Shown piece after piece: positions 8,150 to 18,750 of a stretch of DNA of 64,000 nt; position 1 is the first letter of the stretch; every line of letters begins with the position of its first letter. This stretch comes from an uncultured Acidimicrobiales bacterium (lineage in GTDB: Bacteria; Actinomycetota; Acidimicrobiia; Acidimicrobiales; Bin134): NCBI GenBank assembly GCA_951813555.1, contig OX638344.1, positions 1,951,076 to 2,015,075 of the forward strand, given 5' to 3'. A program made the translations under genes and the position numbers. The notes under the pieces are model-generated. The model saw only the letters and a list, made by a program, of their open reading frames with translations. It ran no database searches and had not been told where the DNA came from.

Positions 8150-9303
8150 TGGCCGTAATCTCCCTGGAGGAGCGCCGTTCCCGAGAGCTGGACTCCCGGA
8201 GCAGCCTGTACGCGCCGTGGATGCATATCGACGTGCTCCTGGTGCTGGCCGCGGCTGGATTGGCCGCCATCGGCGTGGGGGCCATATACAGCACCACTCG
8301 GGGACGAGACCCGGAGAGTTTCGACACCTTCTTCTTGGAGCGGCAATCGCTGTTCGCGGTGGCTGGGGCGCTGTTGATGGTGTTCGCGGCGTGGGTTCCC
8401 TATCAGGAGCTGGCGAAGTTCGCAGTGGCCATCTACGGCGTTGGCATTCTGGCGCTGATCGTGGTGCTGGGTCCGCTGGGCGAAGAGGTCAACGGCGCCC
8501 GATCGTGGTTCCGATTCGGCGACTTCCAGCTTCAGCCCTCGGAGTTTCACAAGCTCGCGGTGATCGTTGCCGTGGCCGCTTTCCTGTCCCGCTTCGAAGA
8601 CCACATGAGCGCCCCCCGGGTGTTCTTTGCCGTGGGCATTGTGGCGTGGCCCGGCCTTCTGGTTCTGCTCCAGCCCGATGTGGGAACGGCGCTGATCTAC
8701 GTGTTCATCGGGTTTGTGCTGCTGCTGATCGGCGGGATCCGCTTCCGCCAGGTCATCGGCATCGCCCTGATCGCCACCACGGTGGTGGTACTGATGGTCA
8801 ACTCCAACATGTTGAAGGAGTACCAGACCAACCGGCTTCGCACCTTTGTGGACCCGACCAGCGATATCACCGAGGCCGCGTACCAGCAGCGCCAGGCCCA
8901 GATCGCCATTGGCAACGGCGGAGTAAACGGAACCGGCTACGGCGAGGGCTCCCAGACGCTGAGCGGGTTGGTTCCCCAGCAGCACACCGACTTCATCTTC
9001 ACCGTGATCGGCGAAGAGTTCGGCTTCGTCGGCTCGGCCACCACCCTGGGCCTTTACGCCCTCTTGCTGTTGCGGATACTCCAAGCCGCCCGCCTGGCCC
9101 GAGACCGGTTCGGCGCGCTGATCTGCTCGGGGGTTTTCGCCATGATTCTGTTCCAGATGTTCGAGGCGGTGGGCATGACCCTGGGCATCACACCCATCAC
9201 CGGCATTCCCCTGCCCCTGGTCTCTTACGGCGGCTCTTCGGCCATCGCCACCCTTATCGGCCTCGGCCTGGTGCTCAACGTCCGCATGCGCCGGTTCGTT
9301 TGA
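8149..9303 (+). CDS. rodA: Rod shape-determining peptidoglycan polymerase RodA (SEDS family)
   Basis: RodA is the SEDS glycosyltransferase that polymerises lipid II with PBP2. The protein is 384 residues with about ten membrane spans. Recognisable family stretches are FQLQPSEFHKLAVIVAVA, the long extracellular loop holding NGTGYGEGSQTLSGLVPQQHTDFIF, quoted only in part here as GLVPQQHTDFIF and EEFGFVG, and the terminal VSYGGSSAIATLIGLGLVL. The end MRRFV-stop is duplicated 39 bases downstream. No cytoplasmic extension is present beyond the last helix. The translational overlap with PBP2 supports the RodA call over FtsW. Confidence 0.94.
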   Translation: MAVISLEERRSRELDSRSSLYAPWMHIDVLLVLAAAGLAAIGVGAIYSTTRGRDPESFDTFFLERQSLFAVAGALLMVFAAWVPYQELAKFAVAIYGVGILALIVVLGPLGEEVNGARSWFRFGDFQLQPSEFHKLAVIVAVAAFLSRFEDHMSAPRVFFAVGIVAWPGLLVLLQPDVGTALIYVFIGFVLLLIGGIRFRQVIGIALIATTVVVLMVNSNMLKEYQTNRLRTFVDPTSDITEAAYQQRQAQIAIGNGGVNGTGYGEGSQTLSGLVPQQHTDFIFTVIGEEFGFVGSATTLGLYALLLLRILQAARLARDRFGALICSGVFAMILFQMFEAVGMTLGITPITGIPLPLVSYGGSSAIATLIGLGLVLNVRMRRFV

Positions 9304-9347
9304 AACTGGAAACTGGGCAGTCCAATGCGCCGGTTCGTTTGAACTGG
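9280..9347 (+). repeat. Direct duplication of the rodA terminus
   Basis: A 19-base identity, ATGCGCCGGTTCGTTTGAA, occurs at 9286-9304 (end of rodA, MRRFV-stop) and again at 9325-9343. The flanks are also similar (GTCC before, CTGG after). The second copy stands as a five-codon frame that repeats the rodA C-terminus. Unlike other duplicated junctions in this window it does not overlap the next start, which lies 42 bases further on behind its own -10 box. The two copies are nearly unmutated, so the event looks recent. Confidence 0.8.
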
Positions 9348-9371
9348 TTCTGCCCTTCCATCAGCCGAAGG

Positions 9372-9377
9372 TAGATT
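9372..9377 (+). promoter_or_regulatory. -10 box (TAGATT) of the TIGR03960 gene
   Basis: TAGATT ends seven bases before ATG 9385 and the mRNA would start at or next to the start codon. The same box and a similar spacing precede leuS. This supports ATG 9385 over the in-frame TTG at 9376, which lies inside the box. Confidence 0.5.
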
Positions 9378-9384
9378 GGTACTG

Positions 9385-11334
9385 ATGTCCCTTTGGCCGG
9401 AATTGGAGCTGGTGCTGCCCGACGTGTCCAAACCGGCGCGCTACATCGGCGGAGAGGGCGGGATGGTGGAACCGGAGCACCATCCGTCGAAGGTGGCGTG
9501 GCTGCTGGCCTACCCCGACACCTACGAGATCGGCCTGCCCAACCAGGGTCTCCAAATCCTCTATGAGATCCTCAACGAGCGGGACGACGCGGTGGCTGAG
9601 CGGGCCTATGCGCCCTGGGTGGACATGGAGGCCGAGATGCGGGCCGCGGGCCTGCCGCTGTTCTCGGTGGACACCCACCGGCGGGCGGCAGATTTCGACG
9701 TGCTGGCCTTCAATCTGTCGGCCGAGCTGGTCTACACCAACGTGCTCAACTGCATCGACCTGGCCGGAGCGCCGGTGCGAGCCGAGCAACGCGCTGATGG
9801 CGACCTGCTGATCGGCGCCGGCGGGCACTGCACCTACAACCCCGAGCCGCTGGCCGACTTCGTCGACTTCTTTGTATTGGGCGACGGCGAGGAAGCGGTC
9901 TCCGAGATCAACGCGGTGGTCCGCGACTGGAAGAGGGCCGGCAAGAAGTCGCGCCAGGCCGTGCTGCGGGAGCTGGCCACCGTCGAGGGTGTTTACGTGC
10001 CGTCGCTGTACGACGTGGCCTACGACGGCCCGGCACTGGTGTCGATTACTCCGCGGTTCGCCGATGTGCCCGCGGTGGTGGAGAAGCGCACGGTGGCCGA
10101 CCTGGCCGCCTGGCCCTATCCCAAGCACCAGCTGGTGCCGCTCACCGAGGTGGTCCACGACCGGCTGAACGTGGAGGTGTTCCGGGGCTGCACCCGGGGA
10201 TGCCGCTTCTGCCAGGCGGGGATGATCACTCGACCGGTGCGGGAGCGGCCCGCCGAGCAGGTCCGCACCATGGTGGCCGACGGGCTGGCCCGCTCCGGCT
10301 ATGACGAGGTGGCGCTGACCTCGCTGTCCACTGCCGATTTCAGCGGGATCGAGGAGGTGGTGTCAGCCACTATGGACTGCGGCGCCGGCGAGGTGTCGGT
10401 GTCGCTGCCCAGCCTGCGGGTGGACGCCTTCACCGTGGGGCTGGCCGCCCAGATCCAGCGAGCCCGGCGCACCGGGCTGACCTTCGCCCCCGAGGCCGGG
10501 TCGTGGCGGATGCGCCAGGTGATCAACAAGCTCATCGACGAGCGAGACCTCTACGGGGCAGTGGAGTCGGCCTTCTCCCAGGGGTGGCGGCGCATGAAGC
10601 TGTACTTCCTCACCGGCCTTCCCACCGAGACCGATGAGGACACTCTGGCCATCGGAGAGCTGGCCCGCAACTGCGTGGATCTGGGCAGAGCTCACACCAA
10701 GAACCCTTCGGTGACGGTGTCGCTGGGCGGGTTCGTGCCCAAGCCGTTCACCCCCTTCCAGTGGTTCGGCCAGAACACGGTGTCTGAACTCCAGCGCAAG
10801 ATCTTCTTGCTGCGCGACGACATCAAGCGAAACCGGGGCGTCCAGATGAAGTGGCACGATCCCAAAGCCAGCATGGTGGAGGGCATCGCCAGCCGGGGCG
10901 ACCGCCGCATCGGACGGGTCATCGAGGAAGTGTGGCGCCAGGGCGGCACGTTCCAAGAGTGGTCCGAGCACTTCGACTACGACCGCTGGACGCAGGCCAT
11001 GGCCCGCCATGGGCTGTCGGTGGACTGGTATGTGCACCGTCACCGCACCGACGACGAAGTTCTGCCCTGGGATCACGTTTCGGCCGGTCTGCACAAGGAC
11101 TTCTTGTGGCAGGACTGGAGGGACGCCCTCAACGAGGTGGGTTTGGAGGACTGCCGCTGGACCCCGTGCTATGACTGCGGCGCCTGCACCGGCTACAGCA
11201 TCGAGCACATTGTGGCCTCTGCTGTTCCCCCCGCCGGGGGCAGCCAGGGCACCGGTCAAGTCCCAGCCGGGTACCAGCCTCCCGCGGCAGTGGCCGTTCA
11301 GCTCTCCGGCTCAGGCACAAAGGCTTCGTCGTGA
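9385..11334 (+). CDS. Radical SAM protein, TIGR03960 family
   Basis: This is a 649-residue radical SAM protein with an N-terminal cobalamin-binding-like region (ending near residue 190) and a radical SAM core. The iron-sulfur cysteines are in CTRGCRFCQAG (CxxxCxxC). EVSVSLPSLRVDAF and TFAPEAGSWRMRQVINK follow as in the family. A C-terminal cysteine cluster, CYDCGACTG, is also present. The biochemical role is not established. It is almost always encoded beside a TIGR03936 protein, as here, and near RNase E/G and ribosomal protein genes, so a role in RNA or ribosome modification is often suspected; that is inference. The last codons (ASS-stop) are duplicated before the next gene. Confidence 0.9.
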   Translation: MSLWPELELVLPDVSKPARYIGGEGGMVEPEHHPSKVAWLLAYPDTYEIGLPNQGLQILYEILNERDDAVAERAYAPWVDMEAEMRAAGLPLFSVDTHRRAADFDVLAFNLSAELVYTNVLNCIDLAGAPVRAEQRADGDLLIGAGGHCTYNPEPLADFVDFFVLGDGEEAVSEINAVVRDWKRAGKKSRQAVLRELATVEGVYVPSLYDVAYDGPALVSITPRFADVPAVVEKRTVADLAAWPYPKHQLVPLTEVVHDRLNVEVFRGCTRGCRFCQAGMITRPVRERPAEQVRTMVADGLARSGYDEVALTSLSTADFSGIEEVVSATMDCGAGEVSVSLPSLRVDAFTVGLAAQIQRARRTGLTFAPEAGSWRMRQVINKLIDERDLYGAVESAFSQGWRRMKLYFLTGLPTETDEDTLAIGELARNCVDLGRAHTKNPSVTVSLGGFVPKPFTPFQWFGQNTVSELQRKIFLLRDDIKRNRGVQMKWHDPKASMVEGIASRGDRRIGRVIEEVWRQGGTFQEWSEHFDYDRWTQAMARHGLSVDWYVHRHRTDDEVLPWDHVSAGLHKDFLWQDWRDALNEVGLEDCRWTPCYDCGACTGYSIEHIVASAVPPAGGSQGTGQVPAGYQPPAAVAVQLSGSGTKASS

Positions 11335-11375
11335 ATCCGACTGGCCAGCAAGTTGGGCTGGGAGCTTCGTCGTGA
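11331..11375 (+). CDS. Bridging mini-ORF in duplicated TIGR03960/TIGR03936 junction
   Basis: A 14-codon frame, MNPTGQQVGLGASS, starts in a GTGA overlap with the upstream stop and ends in a GTGA overlap with the downstream start. The 18 bases GCTTCGTCGTGAATCCGA occur at 11323-11340 and, identically, at 11364-11381 (period 41). Consequently the mini-ORF opens with MNP, the start of the downstream protein (MNPNEAP), and closes with ASS, the end of the upstream protein (GTKASS). It reads as a direct product of tandem duplication of an ancestral GTGA junction with the coupling phase kept. Confidence 0.5.
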   Translation: MNPTGQQVGLGASS

Positions 11376-12103
11376 ATCCGAACGAGGCGCCGCGTACCCG
11401 GGTCAGGCTGCGGTATGGCAAGAACGGTCGAATCCGGTTCACCAGTCATCGGGACATGGCCCGCATCTGGGAGCGCTCGCTGCGGCGGACCGGGCTGCCG
11501 GTGGCCCAGACCGAGGGGTTCTCGCCCCGGGCCAAACTGCATTTCGGGCTGGCGCTGGCCACTGGGTACGAGTCGGACGCCGAGTATCTGGACGTCGACT
11601 TCAAGTGCGCCGAGATGGCGGTAAACGAAGTGCTGGATGCCCTGGTCAGGGTGTTGCCTGATGGGATTGCCGCTTCCGGGGGGTCGGTGCTGGCTCCCGG
11701 GACGATGTCGTTGCAGCAGGCGGTCACCAGCTGCGACTGGGACATCGAGCTGCTGGACGCGTCGGCCGACGATCTCGCCCGATGGGTGGATCAGGTGCGC
11801 GGGGCGGCTACGCTTATGATTACGCGAGAACGCAAAGGCAAGCAGATCACCGACGACCTGGCCCCTCAGGTGTGTGCACTGGAGGTCGGTGAGCCGACGA
11901 GCCGGGGGGTTCGCCTCTTGGCCACTTTGGGCACCCAGCCACGGTCAGCTCGACCGTCGGAGCTCTTTGCCGCTTCCGAACTGCCGTACCTTCCGGTACT
12001 GGTTCGGCGCACTCGTCAATGGATTGAGCAGGATGGCGCCCGCTTGGAGCCACTTGAGGTCGGCGCAGCCCCTGCTCAGCACACCCTGGTTGGTGTGCAT
12101 TGA
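11372..12103 (+). CDS. TIGR03936 family protein (DUF2344)
   Basis: This 243-residue protein belongs to the DUF2344 family, which partners the TIGR03960 radical SAM protein and is sometimes fused to it. Family features visible are the N-terminal RVRLRYGKNGRIRFTSHRD and the following LAVAQTEGFSPRAKLHFG-like stretch (TEGFSPRAKLHFGLAL). Start GTG 11372 lies in the second copy of a duplicated junction. An alternative start within the first copy would be out of frame. Function is unknown. The tight linkage to the radical SAM gene and to rne suggests they act together. Confidence 0.88.
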   Translation: MNPNEAPRTRVRLRYGKNGRIRFTSHRDMARIWERSLRRTGLPVAQTEGFSPRAKLHFGLALATGYESDAEYLDVDFKCAEMAVNEVLDALVRVLPDGIAASGGSVLAPGTMSLQQAVTSCDWDIELLDASADDLARWVDQVRGAATLMITRERKGKQITDDLAPQVCALEVGEPTSRGVRLLATLGTQPRSARPSELFAASELPYLPVLVRRTRQWIEQDGARLEPLEVGAAPAQHTLVGVH

Positions 12104-12118
12104 GAAAGGACTACAGAG

Positions 12119-13753
12119 ATGACCGAAAGTCGCCCAAAGATCGGCGATACCCGCCCCGCGCCTGCTTCTGCTGACGACAAACCCAAAATAGGCGACTCGC
12201 GCCCCGCGCCTGCTTCTACTGATAGCCGCCCCAAGATCGGCGACTCTCGGCCCGCGCCGAGCGGGAACGGCTCGGGCTCATCCGAGGGCTCAGGTTCAGG
12301 CGGGAGCGGATCCGGGTCGGGACGCAAGCGCCGCCGCCGCCGGGGCGGCCGAGGCCGAGGTCGCGGGGGTGGGAACCGCCCGGTGCAGCCGGTGGAGCAC
12401 CAAGTGTCCGACGGCCCGGTGGAGCTGGATGAGAAGACCCTGGAGCGCCGGCGGGGCCGCCGCCGCAAAGGCCGTCCGGTAGGCCGCTACATGATGCTTG
12501 TCCAAGTCCGCCCCGAAGCCACCCAGATCGCGGTGGTGGAGGGCCGGGCGCTGATCGAGCACTACGTCTCCCGACCCGCGGACGATGTGGGTGAGATCCA
12601 CGGCAATATCTACCTGGGCCGGGTCCAGAATGTGCTGCCCGGCATGGAAGCCGCCTTTGTGGACATCGGCACTCCCAAGAACGCAGTGCTGTATCGAGGC
12701 GATGTGGTGTTCGATCCCGATGACGTGGAGACCTCCCAGGGCGCTCCCCGTATCGAGAACCTGTTGGAGGCCCGCCAGACCATCATGTGCCAGGTCACCA
12801 AGAACCCCATCGCCCACAAGGGCGCTCGGCTGACCCAGGAGGTGTCGCTGCCCGGCCGGTTCGTAGTGCTGGTGCCCAGCTCCAAGATCTACGGCATCTC
12901 CAAGCGGCTGCCCGACAAGGAGCGCAAGCGCCTTCGCAAAGTGCTGGACCGGTGCAAGCCCGAAGAGCACGGGATCATCGTCCGCACCGCGGCTGAGAAC
13001 ATCACCGCCAAGGAACTCGAGCGCGACGTGAAGCGGCTGGTCTCCCAGTGGGAGCAGATCGACGCCTTGAGCAAGCGGAGCAAGGTTCCGGGACTTCTCT
13101 ACCGGGAGCCGGAGATGGCAGTAAGGGTGATTCGGGAGGAGTTCAACCAGGATTTCCGCTCGGTTCATGTCGACGATCGCCGGCTCTTTGAGGAAGTCCG
13201 CGACTACGTGTCCAGTGTGGCCCCCGAGCTGGTTGAGAGGCTTCAGTATTACGACGCAGAGAGCGAGCATCTGAGCCTGCTTGAGCGCCACCACGTGCAC
13301 GAGCAGTTCGTCAAGGCCTTGGACAAGAAGGTGTGGCTGCCTGGCGGCGGCTCGCTCATCATCGAGAACACCGAGGCGCTCACGGTCATCGATGTGAACA
13401 CCGGCAAGAACGTGGGCGACTCCAACCTGGAGGAGACTGTGTTCCGCAACAACCTGGAGGCGGCGCAGGAGATCCCCCGCCAGCTCCGGCTCCGCGACAT
13501 CGGCGGGATCATCGTGATCGATTTCGTGGATATGGAGAAGCGGGCCAACCGCGAAGAGGTCATGAAGGTATTCCGGGAGTCGCTGGCCTGGGACAAGACC
13601 CGCACCCAGGTACTCGACATCTCCGACTTGGGCTTGGTGGAGATGACCCGCAAGCGCATCGGCGAGGGGTTGTTGGAGTCGTGCTCGACGGTCTGCCCGA
13701 CCTGCGAGGGGCGGGGTCTCGAGCTGGATCGCCAGCTCACCGCCAAGAAGTGA
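12119..13753 (+). CDS. rne: Ribonuclease E/G family endoribonuclease
   Basis: RNase E/G cleaves single-stranded RNA during mRNA decay and rRNA processing. The 544-residue protein begins with about 100 disordered residues: two and a half 16-residue repeats (PKIGD[ST]RPAPAS), a Gly/Ser run, and an Arg-rich patch (RKRRRRRGGRGRGRGGG) likely to bind RNA. The catalytic half follows: S1 domain (GNIYLGRVQNVLPGMEAAFV), RNase H-like and DNase I-like parts, with catalytic aspartates in TVIDVNTGKN and IVIDFVDME. The zinc-link CPTCEGRG sits at the end. There is no long C-terminal scaffold as in E. coli RNase E; the disordered part is N-terminal, as in other actinomycetes. Confidence 0.93.
   Translation: MTESRPKIGDTRPAPASADDKPKIGDSRPAPASTDSRPKIGDSRPAPSGNGSGSSEGSGSGGSGSGSGRKRRRRRGGRGRGRGGGNRPVQPVEHQVSDGPVELDEKTLERRRGRRRKGRPVGRYMMLVQVRPEATQIAVVEGRALIEHYVSRPADDVGEIHGNIYLGRVQNVLPGMEAAFVDIGTPKNAVLYRGDVVFDPDDVETSQGAPRIENLLEARQTIMCQVTKNPIAHKGARLTQEVSLPGRFVVLVPSSKIYGISKRLPDKERKRLRKVLDRCKPEEHGIIVRTAAENITAKELERDVKRLVSQWEQIDALSKRSKVPGLLYREPEMAVRVIREEFNQDFRSVHVDDRRLFEEVRDYVSSVAPELVERLQYYDAESEHLSLLERHHVHEQFVKALDKKVWLPGGGSLIIENTEALTVIDVNTGKNVGDSNLEETVFRNNLEAAQEIPRQLRLRDIGGIIVIDFVDMEKRANREEVMKVFRESLAWDKTRTQVLDISDLGLVEMTRKRIGEGLLESCSTVCPTCEGRGLELDRQLTAKK
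12128..12259 (+). repeat. In-frame tandem repeat at the RNase E/G N-terminus
   Basis: A 48-base (16-residue) unit is repeated about 2.75 times, encoding SRPKIGDTRPAPASAD, DKPKIGDSRPAPASTD and SRPKIGDSRPAP. The nucleotide copies are close, with changes such as AAGATC to AAAATA. It forms part of a disordered, proline-rich extension. Copy number may vary between strains. Confidence 0.85.
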
Positions 13754-13780
13754 GCGCGGTCAGTCCCTGTTGTCGGTGTG

Positions 13781-13794
13781 AACCGTTAACGGTT
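13781..13794. promoter_or_regulatory. Perfect 14-bp palindrome upstream of rplU
   Basis: AACCGTTAACGGTT is its own reverse complement. It lies 28 bases after the rne stop and 25 bases before a TAGAAT -10 candidate (13819-13824), the usual place for a repressor or activator operator. No regulator in the window can be assigned to it. The rest of the 115-base gap holds the likely rplU-rpmA-obgE promoter and leader. Confidence 0.45.
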
Positions 13795-13818
13795 GGGGTC
13801 GGCGCCCGGTTGTTCGTC

Positions 13819-13824
13819 TAGAAT
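13819..13824 (+). promoter_or_regulatory. Candidate -10 box of the rplU operon
   Basis: TAGAAT lies 44 bases upstream of the rplU GTG. The nearest -35-like hexamer, TTGGGG (13793-13798), overlaps the end of the palindrome but is 20 bases away, longer than usual. A leader of about 40 bases would remain, room for ribosomal-protein autoregulation, though no known L21 leader structure is claimed. Confidence 0.35.
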
Positions 13825-13868
13825 TGCCCGTCGGACCTGCCGGCAAGTAGTGAGCGAGGCGCAAGCAG

Positions 13869-14174
13869 GTGTATGCCGTCATCCGCACAGGCGGAAAACA
13901 ATACAAAGTCGAAGAGGGCCAGACGCTTGATGTGGAGCTGCTGGGCGAGCCCGGCGCGGAAGTAGAGCTGACCCCGGTGCTTTTGGTGGACGGCGACTCG
14001 GTGACCGCTGCCCCCGAACAGCTCGGCAAGGCCACGGTCGCCGCCACAGTGGTGGACTCGGTAAGAGACCGCAAGATCAACGGCTTCACGTATAAGAACA
14101 AGAGCAACCAGCGTCGGCGGTGGGGCCACCGCCAGCACAAGTCCCGCATTCGGATCACGGCGATCAAGGCCTAG
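13869..14174 (+). CDS. rplU: 50S ribosomal protein L21
   Basis: L21 is a large-subunit ribosomal protein that binds 23S rRNA near L20. The 101-residue sequence is unmistakable: MYAVIRTGGKQYKVEEGQ at the start, the basic C-terminal KNKSNQRRRWGHRQHKSRIR, and the ending ITAIKA. The start is GTG 13869, seven bases after GCGCAAGCAG. It is followed by rpmA and obgE, the standard L21-L27-Obg order. The 85-base gap to rpmA is unusually structured and holds a second copy of the rpmA ribosome site. Confidence 0.97.
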   Translation: MYAVIRTGGKQYKVEEGQTLDVELLGEPGAEVELTPVLLVDGDSVTAAPEQLGKATVAATVVDSVRDRKINGFTYKNKSNQRRRWGHRQHKSRIRITAIKA

Positions 14175-14199
14175 TCCGAACGCTGAGGGGAGCGAAAGA

Positions 14200-14250
14200 A
14201 TGAAAGCTGACCGCAGGGTGCTTTCGAGTTTCGGACCCGGGTGTAGATAG
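14200..14250 (+). CDS. Mini-ORF with duplicated ribosome site between rplU and rpmA
   Basis: The sequence GGAGCGAAAGA precedes both this 16-codon frame (ATG 14200, starting MKADRRV) and rpmA (14251-14261), so the ribosome-binding site appears to be duplicated. The peptide does not resemble L21 or L27. The same stretch can fold: TCCGAA (14175-14180) pairs with TTCGGA (14230-14235) and CGAAAG (14193-14198) with CTTTCG (14221-14226), which would place the first ribosome site inside a stem-loop. It may be a regulatory leader peptide, or only a remnant. Confidence 0.35.
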   Translation: MKADRRVLSSFGPGCR

Positions 14251-14259
14251 GAGCGAAAG

Positions 14260-16947
<2,688 letters not shown>

Positions 16948-18738
16948 AAAAACGGCCCAAGGTCCGCTCCAGCAAGCCGGCAGCCTCCTCGGCGGCGGCC
17001 ACGCCCGAGCCCCGACCCAAGACCACGTACACCACCCCGGTCACCAGCAGCGCGAGCGGCGCGGCCACCAGCAATGGCAGGGGCTCGAGCCCCCAGGCCA
17101 GCACTGCTCCCAGCACTGCGGCGGACAGGCCGGCAATGGCCAGGCGTCCTGTCGGGCCTCGCACCGGCTGTCGGCGCCGAAGAAGGTATCGGACCCGGTG
17201 GCGCAAGATGCCGTATTCGATCCAGGCGGCCACCGTGCTGCCCAGGGCCAGGCCCACCGCCCCCAGCCGAACAGCCCCGTCGGCCCGGTCCGCGTCTGAC
17301 AGCGGAGACAGCACCTTGAAGTCGCCGAGGCGCTCCACGCTGCCGTCGACCACCGCGTATGAGTCGAAGCTGAACATCAGCACCACCCCCACCGCGGCGG
17401 CCAGCACTACCCGCACCACCGCAACCCGGGCCGGGCCTTTGGCGTCGCCCGCCGCGAAGCAGGCATTTTGCAGCAGGCGGGCCGACGCCGAAGCCACCAG
17501 CCCCAGGCTGTAGGCGGCCAGGATCCACCAAACCTGCACTGTGTGGTCGCCGTTGAACTGCCCCCGCTCCAGCAGCGCTCCTACGATCAGCCCGCCCAGA
17601 GTTATGAAGGCAACCGCGGAGAACAGCACGTAGAACCCGATGCGGTCCAGCCCGGTTTGCAGCCGTCGCACTAGTGCCTCGGGGTTATCCTGCTCGCGGG
17701 CCATCTCCGGCAGGTCGCTGGCTGCCACGCTCATGGCGAACAAGCTGATGGGCAGGAAGTAGATCACCTGGGCGAACCCCAGTGCGGCGATGGCCCCCCC
17801 GGCCAGCAGCCCGGCCAAGATCAAGTCGACATAGGCCGACACCTGCACCACGCCCCGACCGATGAACGCGGGCCCGAACCGGGTGAGCACGATCCCGACA
17901 TCGGGGCGCCGCCAGTTCAGGCTGAGTCGCAGCGTCGGGACCAGCCGGAGCACCAGCGGCACCTGCACCAAGAACTGGAGGCCTCCCCCCAGCACCACCC
18001 CCCAGGCAGCCATCCTGGCCACGTCGGACGCCCGAGTAGAGGCGTCCACGTCTTGCCACACCAGCCAGGCCCCCACCATGAACCCCACCTGGGCGGCGTT
18101 CCAGATGACCGGGGCGGCATAGGACAGAAAGAACCGGCGGTGGGCGTTCAACACCCCCAGCGCCCACGCGGCCAGCACGATGAAGCCGATCCCGGCGAAC
18201 ATGACCCGCACCAACTCCACGGTCAGGTCGGCGGTATCCTCCGACAGCCGCCACAACAGCAGCGACACCAGCGGCTTGGCCAGCACCCAACCGGCCAGCA
18301 CCATCAGCCCGGTGACCACGGCCAGCAGCCCGAACACCGCTCCGGCCAGCCGACCGGCGTCCTTGCGCCGTCCCTGCTCCACCAGTTGCGAGTAGATCGG
18401 GATGAACGAGGCCGACAGCACCCCCTCGCCCAGCAGGTTCTGGAGCAGACGGGGAATGGTCAGGGCGGCCCGGTAGGCATCGCCGATGCGGCCCGCGCCG
18501 ATGAACGCGGCCACGGCCACCTCCCGGCCGATACCGGAGATGCGAGATAGGAAGATCCCCGCCCCCACCAGGATGGCCTCTTTGCCGCTGGGGCGAGGGG
18601 TGCCGTCGGGGCCGTCGAGTTGCTGTTCAACCGGTGGAATGCCAAAACACGCTACCGGAGCAAGTGGCGTTACTTGGGTTAGCTCGCGCTCGGCCATGCT
18701 CTTGCAAAAGCGCTCCAAAGGGACAAGCCATGGTCGGG

Positions 18739-18744
18739 TACTCT
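18739..18744 (+). promoter_or_regulatory. -10 box (TACTCT) of proA
   Basis: TACTCT ends six bases before GTG 18751, predicting a leaderless proA message and helping to choose GTG 18751 over ATG 18730 and ATG 18769. The divergent murJ start lies only 42 bases away, so the two promoters share this short region. Confidence 0.45.
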
Positions 18745-18750
18745 CGCGCG

